In this document: positions 37,801 through 47,027 of the stretch, piece by piece
How the letters are laid out: each line of letters opens with the position of its first letter
Numbering within the stretch: the stretch's first letter is position 1
Source: Proteiniphilum sp. X52
GTDB taxonomy: Bacteria; Bacteroidota; Bacteroidia; Bacteroidales; Dysgonomonadaceae
NCBI RefSeq assembly: GCF_003712195.1
Contig: NZ_RDSD01000021.1
Coordinates: 1 to 64,000, forward strand
Length of the DNA stretch: 64,000 nucleotides
Reading direction: 5' to 3'
Translations under genes and position numbers: made by a program
The notes under the pieces: generated by a model
Database searches by the model: none
What the model was told of the DNA's origin: nothing
Seen by the model: only the letters and a program-made list of their open reading frames with translations

Positions 37801-39060
37801 ATGAAACCAAACAACTACATTATCATCATGGGATTGACATTATTATGCCTCCCAATACAATTGTCTCACGGTCAAGGATCAAGATATACAGGATCATACA
37901 AGAAATCTGGCGTGATTCAACACACACGTCAATCCAATTTTGTAATTGAAGGATTAGAGTTTTCAGGTACCCAAGGCGATATTATCTCTCTATATGCTTG
38001 TGAAAATGTAATCATCAGAAACAACAAGTTTCTCTCTTCAAACAACATCGGCATTTATCTTACTGATTGTAAAAACATCACAATCACGGATAACGCTTTC
38101 GACAATGTACGTACTGCGCTGAGAGCCCATAGGTCAGAAACTGTGAAATTTGACTACAATGACGTTTTGAATGTCGGTGGCCTTTTGGCATTATCAGATA
38201 ATACCGTTAACGGCTTCGCCGCATTGTTTGATAAGGTAACCGGAAGTGGAAACAGTATCAGTTACAATGCCATCGAAAACATTTTTGGAGATAGTTCTCC
38301 CGGTGATATCATCAACGTGAATCAATCCGACGGGACACCACAAAGCCCCATCATGGTGAAAGGAAATTGGATCAGAGGCGGTGGTCCATCGCCAAACGGT
38401 GGAGGGATTCTGTTAGGAGATATCGGTGGTTCTTATCAAATTGCGGAGGACAATATCCTTGTCGATCCCGGGCAATACGGAATTGGAATTGCAGGAGGCC
38501 ATAACATGACTGTGAGAAATAACAAGATATATGCCAAAAAACAATATTTCACCAATGTGGCTCTTTACGCCACAAATTATTATGAGAAGGAATTTGGCAA
38601 ATCCCATACTATCAGGATGGAAAATAACATCGTCAATTATACGAACAGTCACGGAGTAAACGGACAATCCTGGTGGATAGGTGACAACATGAAACCGGTT
38701 GCGGGTATAGAAACTAACAAATATGACAAGAATCTAACCGCATCTATCCTTCCGACTAAAATTATCGGAAGGGCCGGGTCAACTTCACCTGCTCCACCAT
38801 CTAATCCCGGAGAAGAAACGACCCTCCTCCCTGAGGACTCTTCCATCCAGATTTATCTGGACAGCTACAACCGGGTTTGTGTGAACGTGGTGGGAACTTT
38901 GATATCACCTACAGCCGAAATTATTGAAGGCGACAACAAATTACTGGTCCCGTTAACGCGTTTCCATACCGTGCTGCCTGACAGACCCGCCCCGGGCAAT
39001 TACACCATCCTGGTAAAGAACGGGGATAAGGCACACCTAAAAACGCTGTATGTTCCCTGA
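37801..39060 (+). CDS. Secreted right-handed parallel beta-helix protein
   Basis: 419 residues. A signal peptide ends near residue 24 (LSHGQ). Residues about 45-290 contain repeated NxxI/NxF coil motifs (NVIIRNNKF, NITITDNAF, MTVRNNKIY) of pectate-lyase-like or NosD/CASH beta-helices. After a Pro-rich linker a C-terminal beta domain ends PAPGNYTILVKNGDKAHLKTLYVP-like (last strands GNYTILVKNGDK), resembling a type IX secretion sorting domain. Many such helices are lyases, epimerases or glycan-binding proteins. Being divergent from the capsule operon, it may act on or bind the polymer; no catalytic residues can be named. Confidence 0.8.
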   Translation: MKPNNYIIIMGLTLLCLPIQLSHGQGSRYTGSYKKSGVIQHTRQSNFVIEGLEFSGTQGDIISLYACENVIIRNNKFLSSNNIGIYLTDCKNITITDNAFDNVRTALRAHRSETVKFDYNDVLNVGGLLALSDNTVNGFAALFDKVTGSGNSISYNAIENIFGDSSPGDIINVNQSDGTPQSPIMVKGNWIRGGGPSPNGGGILLGDIGGSYQIAEDNILVDPGQYGIGIAGGHNMTVRNNKIYAKKQYFTNVALYATNYYEKEFGKSHTIRMENNIVNYTNSHGVNGQSWWIGDNMKPVAGIETNKYDKNLTASILPTKIIGRAGSTSPAPPSNPGEETTLLPEDSSIQIYLDSYNRVCVNVVGTLISPTAEIIEGDNKLLVPLTRFHTVLPDRPAPGNYTILVKNGDKAHLKTLYVP

Positions 39061-39151
39061 TGGAGAAATCACATCATAACGAGCTTATTATCCATCACTT
39101 AACAATAGTGACTCAAGTGAGTTTCTATCCATCTAATCCTAAAACTATCGT

Positions 39152-39607
39152 ATGAAGAAAATAATATATTTACTGGGATTCCTCACATTGGGGATCATTG
39201 CTTCTTGTGAAAAAGAAGCGGATAACGGTGCAACAGGTGATGTATCCAAGCCGGTCAACATCATCGGGCAATGGGAAGTAACCGCCTACAATGATTCCAC
39301 CTTTGTATCGGGACCATTCAAGGTGATCACGCTGAAAGATCCTTCCACTATAAGTGATTCGATCACTATTCAAGATACGGAGATTGAATTCTGGAAATTC
39401 CAAACCAAGGCATTTGTCGATGAAAAGAATGGCACTTTCCAAACAGAGCTATCTCATTGCGAGGTGAGTAAAGCAGCTATCGGAATCAAAATTTCGAATG
39501 GAAAGATAATGAATTCAGATAGTATTTACTTCGAGATACAGTTCGAGGACGATGAGACTCCTTACAAGAACACTTTCCAGTTAAAAGGACATCGAATCAG
39601 CCAATAA
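39152..39607 (+). CDS. Small lipoprotein, lipocalin/lipid-binding-like
   Basis: 151 residues. Lipoprotein signal with Cys19 followed by Glu-Lys-Glu, compatible with surface export. The mature part opens with IIGQWEVTAYNDSTF and continues as alternating beta strands (EIEFWKFQTKAF, SIYFEIQFEDDETPY), like the small lipocalin-fold lipid-binding lipoproteins of Bacteroidetes. It is 91 bases after the beta-helix gene and probably cotranscribed. The stop lies 2 bases from the end of the convergent regulator gene. Confidence 0.65.
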   Translation: MKKIIYLLGFLTLGIIASCEKEADNGATGDVSKPVNIIGQWEVTAYNDSTFVSGPFKVITLKDPSTISDSITIQDTEIEFWKFQTKAFVDEKNGTFQTELSHCEVSKAAIGIKISNGKIMNSDSIYFEIQFEDDETPYKNTFQLKGHRISQ

Positions 39608-39609
39608 GA

Positions 39610-40425
39610 TTATATCCCTGCAATGGCGGAAACCTCGGTGTTGGCGGGCTGCTCCTCATCGCGCTTGTTCACCAACTCCTTGAGGGTATCTATCAATTGT
39701 TTTTTGTTAAGTATATCCAGTTTCCTGTTGATACGATGTATGGTCACGAACACCGCGTCTAGGGTCCTGTTGGTAATTGAGGCGATATCCTTGCTGCTCA
39801 TGTTGTTTACAAGTAATCCGCAAAGGATCACTTCACGGTGGGACAGTGAGGGATATGCTTTCTGGATAATGCGTAATTCCCTTTCATAATAAACCAGATC
39901 ATCCAGGGTCAGTTGCTGGTTCTCCTCCCTGAAATATTTCTTCATCAAACTCTCGTGCATGCTCTTTCCTGTTCTGTTCAAATAGGGTTTCAATTTGGCA
40001 ATCTCCTCTTTTACCGAATAGAGCGATGAGATAGAGGCCACCGAATATTTCTCCGATGCCTTTGAGAAGTAAATGATATACACTTTTCCTAACAAAGGAT
40101 TGTGTATGCAACTTAAAGAATATTTCATTATTTCGTGCTTGCCATTCAGAAGAATTATATGCACCTTCTGATCGTTCACCATGTCATCCTTAAGTTTTCG
40201 GGAACAGTCTCCCAAATAGGGATTGATCTTCCTCCATGTCGTCAGGTCGAAAATGGCTCCCTCTTGCATTCCCAACGTTTCATAAGCGCGCTTGTTTAAT
40301 ACGACTTCCCCCTTGAGAGGAATATAGATGGCAGTGGGACTGGGAATCTGATTGATGTCAATTACAATTTTGCCGTTCAATGGATATTCATTACCAATTC
40401 CCACCTCAATTTCTTGGGTTCGCAT
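39610..40425 (-). CDS. LuxR-type HTH transcriptional regulator with PAS-like N-terminus
   Basis: 271 residues. The C-terminal part (about 190-245) is a LuxR/GerE helix-turn-helix: YPSLSHREVILCGLLVNNMS, SKDIASITNRTLDAVFVTIH, RINRKLDI. The N-terminal ~140 residues look like a PAS-type sensor fold (QIPSPTAIYIPLKGEVVLNK, LGMQEGAIFDL, and SCIHNPLLGKVYIIYFS). No phosphoacceptor receiver is present. It is encoded alone with its own promoter candidate and lies next to the capsule-divergent genes, so it may control the surface-polysaccharide region; that target is inferred. Confidence 0.85.
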   Translation of the reverse strand: MRTQEIEVGIGNEYPLNGKIVIDINQIPSPTAIYIPLKGEVVLNKRAYETLGMQEGAIFDLTTWRKINPYLGDCSRKLKDDMVNDQKVHIILLNGKHEIMKYSLSCIHNPLLGKVYIIYFSKASEKYSVASISSLYSVKEEIAKLKPYLNRTGKSMHESLMKKYFREENQQLTLDDLVYYERELRIIQKAYPSLSHREVILCGLLVNNMSSKDIASITNRTLDAVFVTIHRINRKLDILNKKQLIDTLKELVNKRDEEQPANTEVSAIAGI

Positions 40426-40450
40426 TTTACTGTGATTTTAATTGTTGTCG

Positions 40451-40458
40451 CAAATATA
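40451..40458 (-). promoter_or_regulatory. Candidate -7 box for the LuxR-type regulator
   Basis: On the minus strand TATATTTG, followed by C, fits TAnnTTTG. It would start RNA about 20 bases before the ATG at 40425. The rest of 40459-40664 is AT-rich noncoding sequence with no other feature seen. Confidence 0.45.
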
Positions 40459-40664
40459 TAACATATGGTCGATATTTAAACAGTAGTTAACCAAGAAAAA
40501 AATGTTAAGAATATAAAAAATCAAAAATAATCCTCCGTATAGGATTGATCCAAACGCAGTTAAGTAAATTTACATTTTTTTGTGTTATGAATATTAATTC
40601 CACACTTTTCCACACTATTTTTCCACACCTCGTTTTTTGACATCCTTGTCAAACTTTCCATATC

Positions 40665-42227
40665 TCACGGGCATTTACCCCCTATTGGTTTTCTTAGGGT
40701 TAATTTCCCGTCACAAACAATTTTCCCCTTTGCTTCATTCTTCTTTTTCTTTGCCGCCTGATGCATTTTCAAGAGGCCTGTGTACGACATGATATCATAG
40801 ACAAAAATTCGAACTCTCCGTTTGAAAGTGTAAGGGTTGACCGGTTCAGCCAGCACATCACTCCATAAATATTTCATTGTATCTATGTACAAAGAAGGTT
40901 TTTCGCATTTCCTTTTTAACGGATCAATACCCAACATTATATCAAACAACTCTCTGGAATTGAACGGGGTGAAGACTTCTTGTACTATATCCCATTCTAA
41001 CTGGCTCTGAGCCTGCCAACCTCCCATACGATGCTCCCAATAAAACAAATCTAACAGGAGGTAATTAAAACTATTTCCTTTTATTGATTCCCGCCATTTT
41101 CTTATTTCTTCTCTTATAAAATCCAATTCCTCCCAACCTTTTTCCATTTGTAAAAAATCATTTTCTGTCAAATGGGCTTTATGCTTTCCATCCGGGTAGC
41201 AAGCACATCGACCAATTTCCGAACAACTGCCTTTCACGGCCACTTTTCCGGGTGGATAAATTTTCGACATTCCAAAAGCAATCTCACCCCAGTCATTCAT
41301 GTGGGCCATATCGGTATTGCCTCGATATATTTCGGCAAATTCGGGAGTAATACTTTTTTGACAATCCCAAATATTAAAATTCAAGTTTAGCGATTTGGAC
41401 AGGGAGATGGGTATTCTTATATCCATATGCTTGTCACTCATATTCCTGTATTTCAACGTATAAAAACCAATATCGGGAGCAATATCTTTACAACCACTTA
41501 AAATAATCCTGGAATCCCATCCCGCAGTCAAACTGAAGGCTAAATCCATATGGTTGTGCGCGACCGAAATTATCTTTTTTAATAGTGTGGAAAACTCTAT
41601 TACTCCTTCGGAATAATCTCTTCTTTTTAATTCCTGAAAGGGATAGTAACGTTTTTGTTCAAATTCGGAAACCTTGACATAATGATTGGGAACCAGGTGA
41701 AAAACGTTTTCATACAAAGTCACACCACTCGGCAGATAATGCTCTCTGACAGTGGCAACATACTCAGAATTAAAATATTCCTCATATGCCCTTGTTTTTT
41801 TCAGAGGGATAACTTCATTGATCAATAATGGCTGAGAAGCCGCATAAAAATGATCCTCCTCTTTTGTATAGTAAACTGTCCTCAAACCACAAGCATCATG
41901 AAAGAAGATGAAGTCGTCTCCTGTCTTAATGATTAACACGAATCGACCGGTCAAACTATATAATCTTTTTGGAAAATCATTTATATCTTTCAGATTCGAA
42001 AGATCGTCGAGTATTTGTTTTGATGTTTCCCCGGGAGCATGTGGATTTAAAATGTAACCGATTAAATAGAGATCATACAATCCTGATGATTTCTCAAATG
42101 GACAATCCGGGTGAACGTATATGAAATATTTATCATTCTTTTCCATTTGCCAGGTTTCAAGCCGCTTACACTCCACAGGGGAAAATAAAAACTGTCTTCT
42201 ATATTTTAAATTATTCATTGTCAGCAT
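40665..42227 (-). CDS. Asparagine-synthase-like protein lacking the N-terminal Cys
   Basis: 520 residues. The middle part carries a PP-loop-type motif SLTAGWDSRIIL (around 230-242), where asparagine synthetases have SGGxDS. The N-terminal ~200 residues resemble the class-II glutamine amidotransferase sandwich (LTGRFVLIIKTGDDFIFFHD, GLRTVYYTK) but no Cys is at position 2, so glutaminase activity is not expected. Similar truncated or degenerate homologues occur in exopolysaccharide and O-antigen loci. It follows the GT4 gene with a 7-base overlap (ATG at 42227; ATG 42218 also possible). The substrate is unknown. Confidence 0.8.
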   Translation of the reverse strand: MLTMNNLKYRRQFLFSPVECKRLETWQMEKNDKYFIYVHPDCPFEKSSGLYDLYLIGYILNPHAPGETSKQILDDLSNLKDINDFPKRLYSLTGRFVLIIKTGDDFIFFHDACGLRTVYYTKEEDHFYAASQPLLINEVIPLKKTRAYEEYFNSEYVATVREHYLPSGVTLYENVFHLVPNHYVKVSEFEQKRYYPFQELKRRDYSEGVIEFSTLLKKIISVAHNHMDLAFSLTAGWDSRIILSGCKDIAPDIGFYTLKYRNMSDKHMDIRIPISLSKSLNLNFNIWDCQKSITPEFAEIYRGNTDMAHMNDWGEIAFGMSKIYPPGKVAVKGSCSEIGRCACYPDGKHKAHLTENDFLQMEKGWEELDFIREEIRKWRESIKGNSFNYLLLDLFYWEHRMGGWQAQSQLEWDIVQEVFTPFNSRELFDIMLGIDPLKRKCEKPSLYIDTMKYLWSDVLAEPVNPYTFKRRVRIFVYDIMSYTGLLKMHQAAKKKKNEAKGKIVCDGKLTLRKPIGGKCP

Positions 42228-43492
42228 GTCGCATCGATTATTTTGTCATAAATATCCAACTGGATTTGAAGAACTTTTGTCTGGTCATTTCTTTGCAATG
42301 CTGTCTTCCGGGCTTCGGCGGACAACTTTTTGGCCAGTTCCTGGTCAGTGATAATCTTCTCTATTTGCCGCGCGCATGCCCAATGGTCTCCTGTTGGAAA
42401 ATAGAGAGCGGACTTATTATGTTCAGCCAACTCAGGCATCGCTCCGGCAAACGACGCGGCAATAGGCGCGCCCACCATCATGCATTCTGCCATAAACAGG
42501 CTGTATGTTTCCACAAAAGAAGGAATTACTACCAGGGATGACCTGTGTATTTCAGCTATCATCGCATCTACGTCCATCTTTCCCAACCAGGAAATTGAAT
42601 CTGCAATACCTAACTTCTTCACTCTCTTAAGCAACCAACTGGTATAACCATCCCGAATCAATCCAAAATGTTTTTTATTAATTTGAATATCGCCACCGAT
42701 ATTCAGTTTTATATTGGGATACTTATCTTTAAGCAGGACAATCGCTTCAAAAAGAACTTGCAAACCCTTATAAGGGATAGCGCCGGAGCATGATGTGAAG
42801 ATGTTTATCGTTTCGCTGTTATTTTGATATTCCCAAATAGGCGTTTCGTAAAATTCCGCCCTTAGCATGATCCCGGTGTGGAAGATATGGCTTTTGGGAC
42901 TTACGTGCTGAACAATTGAGTTTACCCAATCCGATTGCACAGATATATTCTCCATCTGTTGAATCAAGCGCCATTCATCTTTTCCATTTTTTTCAAATTC
43001 TTTGCGGATGAAATAAGGATGATTTTGAGGTCGAAGTATTTCTTTCAGGCCGATACATCCCAGCAGATCATTCCGGGATAGTCCTCCGTAATAATTTTTT
43101 GGAATAGTGAATAACAAACCCTGTATATCCAATACTATGGGCGTCTGAAGTTTCGCCTTAATTATTGAAAAGCCCAAACCGCTTTCCGTTCCCCAAACCT
43201 GAATTAAATCGGGCTTTATTTCCTGATTGATTTCTCTAATGAACGAGATTACCTCTCGGGTACCCTCATGGCACTTTTCCCTTTCTTTCTCCGGTATAAT
43301 CCATTGAGTTATATTACTGACGTTATTTTGCGTAATGGACTTCACATCTCCGTAGCTTACATTATAAAGTTCAATGCCCGGACTTTTTGCGAGAGCGTTT
43401 CCCATGGCAATTAACCACGTGCCTGTGGTTTTGATTTTTTCGGTGGCAAATTGCAAGGAGCTAAACCAAAGTATTCTTCTTTTTTTATTCAT
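42221..43492 (-). CDS. GT4-type glycosyltransferase
   Basis: 423 residues of GT-B fold. The N-terminal RRILWFSSLQFAT and the VWGTESGLGFSIIKA segment make up the acceptor domain; the C-terminal half contains FTSCSGAIPYKGLQVLFEAI, KLNIGGDI and the retaining EX7E motif in FVETYSLFMAECMMVGAPI. It forms a two-gene unit with the asparagine-synthase-like protein and is separate from the main capsule operon. The pair may decorate a surface glycan; donor unknown. Confidence 0.88.
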   Translation of the reverse strand: MNKKRRILWFSSLQFATEKIKTTGTWLIAMGNALAKSPGIELYNVSYGDVKSITQNNVSNITQWIIPEKEREKCHEGTREVISFIREINQEIKPDLIQVWGTESGLGFSIIKAKLQTPIVLDIQGLLFTIPKNYYGGLSRNDLLGCIGLKEILRPQNHPYFIRKEFEKNGKDEWRLIQQMENISVQSDWVNSIVQHVSPKSHIFHTGIMLRAEFYETPIWEYQNNSETINIFTSCSGAIPYKGLQVLFEAIVLLKDKYPNIKLNIGGDIQINKKHFGLIRDGYTSWLLKRVKKLGIADSISWLGKMDVDAMIAEIHRSSLVVIPSFVETYSLFMAECMMVGAPIAASFAGAMPELAEHNKSALYFPTGDHWACARQIEKIITDQELAKKLSAEARKTALQRNDQTKVLQIQLDIYDKIIDATC

Positions 43493-43874
43493 TTGAAAGT
43501 CGATTTTTGCAAATACTGTTATATCGTAGAAACTTCAGATTGAATCATCCACACCCAAGAGAGAAAGCAATAAAAAACTATATATTAAACCATTCAATGC
43601 ACCCCCAAGATGCAGTAATAACCTGAAAGAAGATTTCATGCTGCAATGATACAAATAATTTTTAACAAAACATCCTTCTACTGTGAATTTTCCGTGTGAT
43701 GCCTCAACCATTCCTGAACAAATGACATACATCTCCCCATCGAAATTTTTTATGGATCCTCTATTTTTATGCATGCCATTCCATATAGATGATTATCTTT
43801 TCAGTCTCGTTAGTCTCTTTTTTGCGCATAAAATCTCACTTTTATCTCGTATATTTGCACCATAAAACGAAAAC
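43493..43874. other. Divergent intergenic region without a supported gene
   Basis: About 380 bases between two divergent glycosyltransferase genes. An open frame of 79 codons on the minus strand (43774-43535) has no recognisable domain and no gene-like context. The plus-strand promoter candidate at 43850-43857 is listed separately. Nothing else is seen. Confidence 0.5.
43850..43857 (+). promoter_or_regulatory. Candidate -7 box for the GT2 gene at 43875
   Basis: TATATTTG followed by C matches the consensus. A TTTG sits at 43821-43824, 25 bases upstream, slightly farther than the usual 19-21. The RNA would start around 43864, only ~10 bases before the ATG. Confidence 0.5.
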
Positions 43875-44825
43875 ATGGATATATCTGTTGTCATACCGCT
43901 TTACAACGAGGAGGAGTCGCTCACGGAATTGCACGATTGGATCCGGCGCGTGATGCTCGAACACCAGCTATCATACGAGGTTATTTTCGTGGATGATGGG
44001 AGTAACGACGGGTCATGGGAAATCATTAAAGAGTTGAAAAACAGAGATGATACTGTAAAGGCGATTAAATTCCGCCGGAATTACGGGAAATCGCCGGCCT
44101 TGCATTGTGCTTTCCAGAAAGCGCGAGGTGACGTAATCATCACTATGGACGCCGACCTTCAGGATAGCCCTGATGAGATACCCGAACTTTACCGGATGAT
44201 CAAGGAAGAGGAATACGATCTGGTTTCAGGCTGGAAAAAGAAAAGATATGATGACAAACTGACCAAAAACTTACCTTCGAAACTCTTCAACGCTACCGCC
44301 AGAAAGGTTTCAGGCATCAAACTCCACGATTTTAACTGTGGACTGAAAGCCTACCGTAAGTCGCTGGCCAAAAGTATCGAGGTCTATAATGACATGCACC
44401 GTTGGATCCCCGTGTTAGCCAAGAATGCCGGTTTTACCCGTATAGGCGAGAAAGTGGTCCGTCACAGTCCGAGGAAATACGGCAAAAGCAAATTCGGGGC
44501 AAACCGTTTTGTCAATGGTTATCTCGATCTGATGACGCTTTGGTTTTTAAGCCGGTTCGGCAAGAAACCGATGCATATCTTCGGACTATGGGGCAGCCTG
44601 ATGTTCCTGCTGGGGTTGATTGCCATCATTCTTGTGGGAGTCATTAAACTGTATGACATGCATCACGGGAATCCTTACCGGTTGGTGACGGAATCACCCT
44701 ATTTCTATATTTCCCTTACCATGATGATCCTGGGTACCCTGCTCTTCCTAGCCGGATTCCTGGGTGAACTGGTATCAAGGAATGCGCCTGAAAGAAATCA
44801 TTATCGGATAGACGAGGAGTTTTGA
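43875..44825 (+). CDS. Polyprenol-phosphate GT2 glycosyltransferase (GtrB/DPM1-like)
   Basis: 316 residues. The N-terminal GT-A domain has ISVVIPLYNEEESL, IFVDDGSNDGSWE and the metal-binding DADLQDSPDEIPEL. Two membrane helices follow (about 232-258 and 270-296; LWGSLMFLLGLIAIILVGVI and ISLTMMILGTLLFLAGFLGE). This matches enzymes that charge undecaprenyl phosphate with glucose, mannose or aminoarabinose precursors for periplasmic transfer. It reads away from the capsule region and may supply a sugar for glycan or lipid A decoration. Confidence 0.92.
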   Translation: MDISVVIPLYNEEESLTELHDWIRRVMLEHQLSYEVIFVDDGSNDGSWEIIKELKNRDDTVKAIKFRRNYGKSPALHCAFQKARGDVIITMDADLQDSPDEIPELYRMIKEEEYDLVSGWKKKRYDDKLTKNLPSKLFNATARKVSGIKLHDFNCGLKAYRKSLAKSIEVYNDMHRWIPVLAKNAGFTRIGEKVVRHSPRKYGKSKFGANRFVNGYLDLMTLWFLSRFGKKPMHIFGLWGSLMFLLGLIAIILVGVIKLYDMHHGNPYRLVTESPYFYISLTMMILGTLLFLAGFLGELVSRNAPERNHYRIDEEF

Positions 44826-44895
44826 GAATTGGTTGATTTAATAATCGAACAATGTGATGGTCAACCTGCTAAACCGCAACTAACTTTCACTTCTC

Positions 44896-44965
44896 AGTTC
44901 CCAGTTCCCAGTTCCCAGTTCTAAGTTCTAAGTTCCAAGTTCCAAGTTCTAAGTTCTAAGTTCTA
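44896..44965. repeat. Ten-copy heptanucleotide tandem repeat
   Basis: Exactly 70 bases made of ten 7-base units: three AGTTCCC, two AGTTCTA, two AGTTCCA and three AGTTCTA. The array ends 6 bases before the apbE start codon, in the position of its leader or promoter. Heptanucleotide arrays (STRRs) are known from several bacteria; copy number changes could alter spacing and expression. Confidence 0.92.
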
Positions 44966-44971
44966 AAATAT

Positions 44972-45997
44972 ATGCAAATGAAACATCAATACAATCTCTT
45001 CCTGTTCTTGGTTCTTGTGCTGTCCTGCAGCACCTCGGGAAGCAAGCGCGACGACCTTTATTTTCAGGATCAGGGAGAGATATTCACGACCGGGTATAAT
45101 ATCAAGTATGCCTACAACCGCTCACTGAAGGAGGAGATCGTGGCGGAACTCAACAGGTTTGATAGGTCGTTGAACCCTTTCAAAGAGAACTCTATCATTA
45201 CGAAAGTAAATCGAAATGAACCGGTGGAACTCGACTCTTTCTTCCTGAAGGTGTTCCGTAAATCGGAAGAGATCTCGCGCGCGACAGGCGGGAAATTCGA
45301 CATAACCGTCTCTCCGCTTATCAATGCATGGGGTTTCGGTTTTCAGAATATGGACACCATCACCCCGGAAATTATCGATAGCCTGAAAGATTTTGTGGGC
45401 TATGAAAAAATATCGGTCGATGCCGCGGGAAATATCGTCAAAACCGACCCGCGGGTGCAGATAAACACTTCCGCCATAGCCAAAGGATATGCGTGCGACG
45501 TAATTGCCCACCTGCTGGAAAGCTATGGCATAGAGAATTATATGGTGGAAATTGGCGGAGAGATTGCGGCCAAAGGGGTGAACGACAAGGGAAACTGCTG
45601 GCGTATCGGGATAGATAAACCCATCGACGATGTCACAGGCGTGTTACACAGCCTGCAAGCAATACTTTCGCTCTGCAATAAATCACTCGCCACATCGGGG
45701 AATTACCGCAACTACTATGTAAAAGAAGGTAAGAAATACGCCCATACCATCGATCCACATACCGGATATCCCGCGGAACTCGATATTTTGGGAGCCACCG
45801 TAATTGCCGACGATTGTATGAGCGCCGACGCTTACGCCACCGCTTTTATGGCCATGGGGTTAAAGCAATCGGTGGAAACAGCCAAACAAATACCTGGGTT
45901 GCACTATTATTTCATTTATGAAAAACCCGACGGATCATTCGGCATAGAGCATTCTGAAGGTTTTGAACAGTTTTTTGTGAAAAAAGATGATGTGTAA
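44972..45997 (+). CDS. apbE: FAD:protein FMN transferase (ApbE family lipoprotein)
   Basis: 341 residues with lipoprotein signal (LVLSC, Cys19). ApbE motifs are present: SRATGGKFDITVSPLINAWG, NTSAIAKGYACDVIAHLL, YMVEIGGEIAAKG, SLATSGNYRNYY and the C-terminal AHTIDPHTGYPAE with the metal-binding ADDCMSADAYATAFM. It transfers FMN from FAD to a Thr in target proteins such as Na+-pumping NADH dehydrogenase subunits or RnfG; none of these is in the window. Its start directly follows the heptanucleotide array. Confidence 0.95.
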   Translation: MQMKHQYNLFLFLVLVLSCSTSGSKRDDLYFQDQGEIFTTGYNIKYAYNRSLKEEIVAELNRFDRSLNPFKENSIITKVNRNEPVELDSFFLKVFRKSEEISRATGGKFDITVSPLINAWGFGFQNMDTITPEIIDSLKDFVGYEKISVDAAGNIVKTDPRVQINTSAIAKGYACDVIAHLLESYGIENYMVEIGGEIAAKGVNDKGNCWRIGIDKPIDDVTGVLHSLQAILSLCNKSLATSGNYRNYYVKEGKKYAHTIDPHTGYPAELDILGATVIADDCMSADAYATAFMAMGLKQSVETAKQIPGLHYYFIYEKPDGSFGIEHSEGFEQFFVKKDDV

Positions 45998-47027
45998 TAA
46001 AATGCCTGCACTAAAAAAGAATGGAAAGCTATCCATAGCATTATCGATATGGCTTATATTCTCTTCTTTTTCTCTTCCTGCCCAAGAAGCCAGGACACCT
46101 GCATACCCCAATTTTAAAATCGATGGAACATTGAAAAACAAATTCGAGCATGCCTCCGAGACTGGCATGTTCCGTTTCTCTGTCCGTAACTCCCGTATCG
46201 GTGTGGCAGGGAACATCAATTCCTATTCGGCCTACAGGGTACAACTGGAACTCAGCAACGAAGGCAAATTCAGTGTACTGGACCTGAGCGGGACACTGGA
46301 ACCTGTCGAAGGCCTGTCTCTCACATTAGGACAAACCAGTATACCTTTATTCAACAGTTATATTGTCACTCCCGGTTCAATGATGTTTGCCAACCGCGCT
46401 TTCCTGGGGAAATATTTTTTAAGTACCCGTGATTTGGGTTTTGTGGCTAAATATGATTTTCTTCTCGGCACCATTCCCTCGAAGTTTGAGTTTGGCCTGT
46501 TTAATGGAAATGCGATCAACCATCCGGTCTGGAAAAAAAACATGTCTTACGGAGGAAGAATGGAATTGGGTAATATGCAGGGGTTTCGCATGACCGCAAA
46601 AATATACGACTATCCCAATGACGAAACCACCCATTTTCTTTTCTATGGTGCCGACCTGCGTTACGAGCAAAGTAACTGGAAAGTAGAGACTGAAGTCATG
46701 AAGAGAGAGAGTAAAACTGAGTTTCATGGCGATTTGCTTTCTTATTACCTGCAAGGTGCCTACACGATACCCCTGCGGACGAAGATGTTTGAATTTGTCA
46801 GGCCAGCCCTTCGATGGGATGCCATTGACGGGCAACCCGACGTAGGCGGTTCCGACGTCAACCGGTTGACAACAGGTGTCGGTTTCGGATTTAATAATGA
46901 GCGTTTTTCCTCTATTCTCCGGCTCGATTATGAATGGTATATGGTGAAGCATGGAATGGATATCTTTTCAGCAAATGACGAGATGGATTCCGATAAATTC
47001 ACCCTGGAGTTGCTCTTTACTTTTTAA
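45987..47027 (+). CDS. OprO/OprP-like phosphate-selective porin family protein
   Basis: 346 residues. Signal peptide ends in SLPAQ; the mature protein is beta-barrel-like with alternating strands (FRFSVRNSRIGVAGN, YRVQLELSNEGKF, GLSLTLGQTSIPLFNSYIVTPGSM) and ends in FTLELLFTF, the aromatic terminus of outer-membrane barrels. It resembles the phosphate-selective porin O/P family. The start overlaps the apbE stop by 11 bases; ATG 46002 would avoid overlap. A channel for anions is family knowledge; specificity is not visible. Its stop codon adjoins the MITE-like element. Confidence 0.82.
   Translation: MMCNKMPALKKNGKLSIALSIWLIFSSFSLPAQEARTPAYPNFKIDGTLKNKFEHASETGMFRFSVRNSRIGVAGNINSYSAYRVQLELSNEGKFSVLDLSGTLEPVEGLSLTLGQTSIPLFNSYIVTPGSMMFANRAFLGKYFLSTRDLGFVAKYDFLLGTIPSKFEFGLFNGNAINHPVWKKNMSYGGRMELGNMQGFRMTAKIYDYPNDETTHFLFYGADLRYEQSNWKVETEVMKRESKTEFHGDLLSYYLQGAYTIPLRTKMFEFVRPALRWDAIDGQPDVGGSDVNRLTTGVGFGFNNERFSSILRLDYEWYMVKHGMDIFSANDEMDSDKFTLELLFTF

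Noticed and set aside
43535-43774. 79-codon minus-strand open frame with a hydrophobic end
   Set aside because: No recognisable family, sits in a divergent promoter region, and has no ribosome-binding context; kept only as noncoding.
44896-44965. CRISPR-like array
   Set aside because: The units are 7 bases with no spacers; it is a simple tandem repeat.
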